Of a stretch of DNA of 6,602 bases, positions 5,690-6,602 are shown one piece after another (the first letter of the stretch is position 1; each line of letters begins with the position of its first letter). The notes under the pieces are model-generated. The model had not been told where the DNA came from, did no database searches, and worked only from the letters and a program-made list of their open reading frames with translations. This DNA comes from Bacillaceae bacterium (lineage in GTDB: Bacteria > Bacillota > Bacilli > Bacillales > Amphibacillaceae). The stretch spans positions 1-6,602 of the forward strand of contig JASLIE010000041.1 of the NCBI GenBank assembly GCA_030152985.1, written 5' to 3'. A program made the translations under genes and the position numbers.

Positions 5690-6602
5690 TCATTCTGTTG
5701 AAACAATCTCATCAAGCACTTGCTCAATTTCTTGTTTTAAAACGGGGTCCTCAATCTCATTTAACAAATCTTTTGGATAATACAACTTGTGATCAACCCG
5801 GGTTTTTCCTGTAATCGATTCAACAATTGTCGAATGCTCAGAAAGTTCTTTTAAACGCTGATCTGGCATTTGCAGATAAATCGGTAGACGGCCTTCACCT
5901 TTCCGGTAGACATCATAGGGTAAGTCTTTCGATGAATCAACAACTAAATAATATGTTGGGTTAATCCCAGCCCGCTTAAAAAGTTCAATTAACCGGTAAT
6001 AATCCGCTTCATGCGCTTCATAATCAAATTCTTTATATTTAAATAAGCGTCGATTCATAAAACGTTCAGCTAAATCTCTTAAAATCGGGTCTTCCTCATC
6101 CTGCCAGGCTTGAAAATAATAATAAACAACTGCCTCGTCTAAATTTAAGTAATCTTCAACTGTCAACTGACCTGAAAATAAGCCCATCAACATCTTTGGT
6201 TCTTCTTTGAATGCATAAGCTTGGCTTGAGAGCTCCTTTACACGGTGAAATATTTTAGTCAAGATAACTTCCGCACTTCGGGTCACAGGATGAAAGTAGA
6301 CTTGCCAGTACATTTGATATCTCGACATAATATAATCTTCTATAGCATGCATGCCGGTTGACTTGATGACAATTTGATCTTTTTTAGGACGCATGACACG
6401 CAAGATACGCTCCATATCAAAGTGACCATAACTCACTCCTGTATAGAAAGAGTCTCTGAGTAAATAATCCATGCGGTCTGCATCAATCTGACTTGAAATT
6501 AAACTCACGACTAATTTGTCTTCATAGCTTTTATTAATGACACGAGCAACACGATCTGGATAATCACTTCCTGCTTTTTTTAAGACAGCATTTACCTCGG
6601 TA
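5690..6602 (-). CDS. ywfO: YwfO-type HD-domain phosphohydrolase, C-terminal part, start outside window
   Basis: The reading frame is open to the window edge, giving the last 303 residues of a protein of about 430 in this family. A GTG at 6508 is an internal valine, not the start: upstream codons encode SYEDKLVVSLISSQ, in line with the family. The segment SSQIDADRMDYLLRD holds the aspartate that completes the metal site of HD-domain phosphohydrolases; the H and HD motifs lie in the missing N-terminal part. It is followed by YTGVSYGHFDMERILRVMRP, typical of the dGTPase/SAMHD1-like group, whose members hydrolyse (d)NTPs; the true substrate here is not known. The gene ends at 5690 without a visible terminator and is followed by ywhD in the same direction. 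Confidence 0.88.
   Translation of the reverse strand, partial: TEVNAVLKKAGSDYPDRVARVINKSYEDKLVVSLISSQIDADRMDYLLRDSFYTGVSYGHFDMERILRVMRPKKDQIVIKSTGMHAIEDYIMSRYQMYWQVYFHPVTRSAEVILTKIFHRVKELSSQAYAFKEEPKMLMGLFSGQLTVEDYLNLDEAVVYYYFQAWQDEEDPILRDLAERFMNRRLFKYKEFDYEAHEADYYRLIELFKRAGINPTYYLVVDSSKDLPYDVYRKGEGRLPIYLQMPDQRLKELSEHSTIVESITGKTRVDHKLYYPKDLLNEIEDPVLKQEIEQVLDEIVSTE

Noticed and set aside
5676..5690. Run of six T on the minus strand after the HD-domain gene as a terminator
   Set aside because: No stable GC-containing stem precedes the T run, so an intrinsic terminator is not supported.
6506..6508. GTG as start of the HD-domain gene
   Set aside because: The frame stays open upstream to the window edge and the upstream codons (NKSYEDKLVV) fit the YwfO family, so this GTG is an internal valine.

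Overview
The window comes from a low-GC Gram-positive bacterium, most likely a member of the Bacillaceae. Three things suggest this: AT-rich spacers with strong AGGAGG-type ribosome binding sites, the family set (FadF/YwjF, ArgS, YwiB, YwhD, YwfO, all named after Bacillus subtilis genes), and SigmaA-type promoters with a CcpA-type cre site. Species cannot be told from the sequence. Every gene lies on the minus strand, so transcription runs from high to low coordinates, and both window ends cut a gene.

In transcription order: (1) the C-terminal 303 codons of a YwfO-type HD-domain phosphohydrolase (5690-6602, start outside the window). (2) ywhD, a conserved Bacillales protein of unknown function (5105-5614), with its own candidate promoter and ending in a clear intrinsic terminator (4957-4993). 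(3) A 236-bp spacer with extra secondary structure and a promoter-like sequence. (4) A ywiB-argS operon (4868-2761) joined by a 4-base ATGA overlap, ending in a 12-bp hairpin. (5) A fatty-acid oxidation unit: fadF (2584-473), a membrane iron-sulfur protein thought to pass electrons from acyl-CoA dehydrogenase/ETF to menaquinone, followed by the start of a thiolase gene (379-1, cut by the window edge).

The most informative part is the regulation of the fatty-acid unit. A 14-bp imperfect palindrome, TGARCGACCGYTCA, occurs twice: once between the -35 and -10 boxes of the fadF promoter, and again between fadF and the thiolase gene. A sequence that fully matches the cre consensus lies in the fadF 5' untranslated region. 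The simplest reading is repression by a TetR-type, acyl-CoA-sensing regulator (FadR-like, though the half-site spacing differs from the B. subtilis FadR box as I remember it) combined with CcpA catabolite repression. A 9-bp GC-rich hairpin just after the fadF stop may lower expression of the thiolase relative to fadF.

I see no mobile element, CRISPR array, tRNA or rRNA, and no clearly new multi-gene system. The points most worth a second look are the paired operator, the cysteine-free first CCG domain in FadF, and the structured spacer between ywhD and ywiB, which could hold a short RNA.
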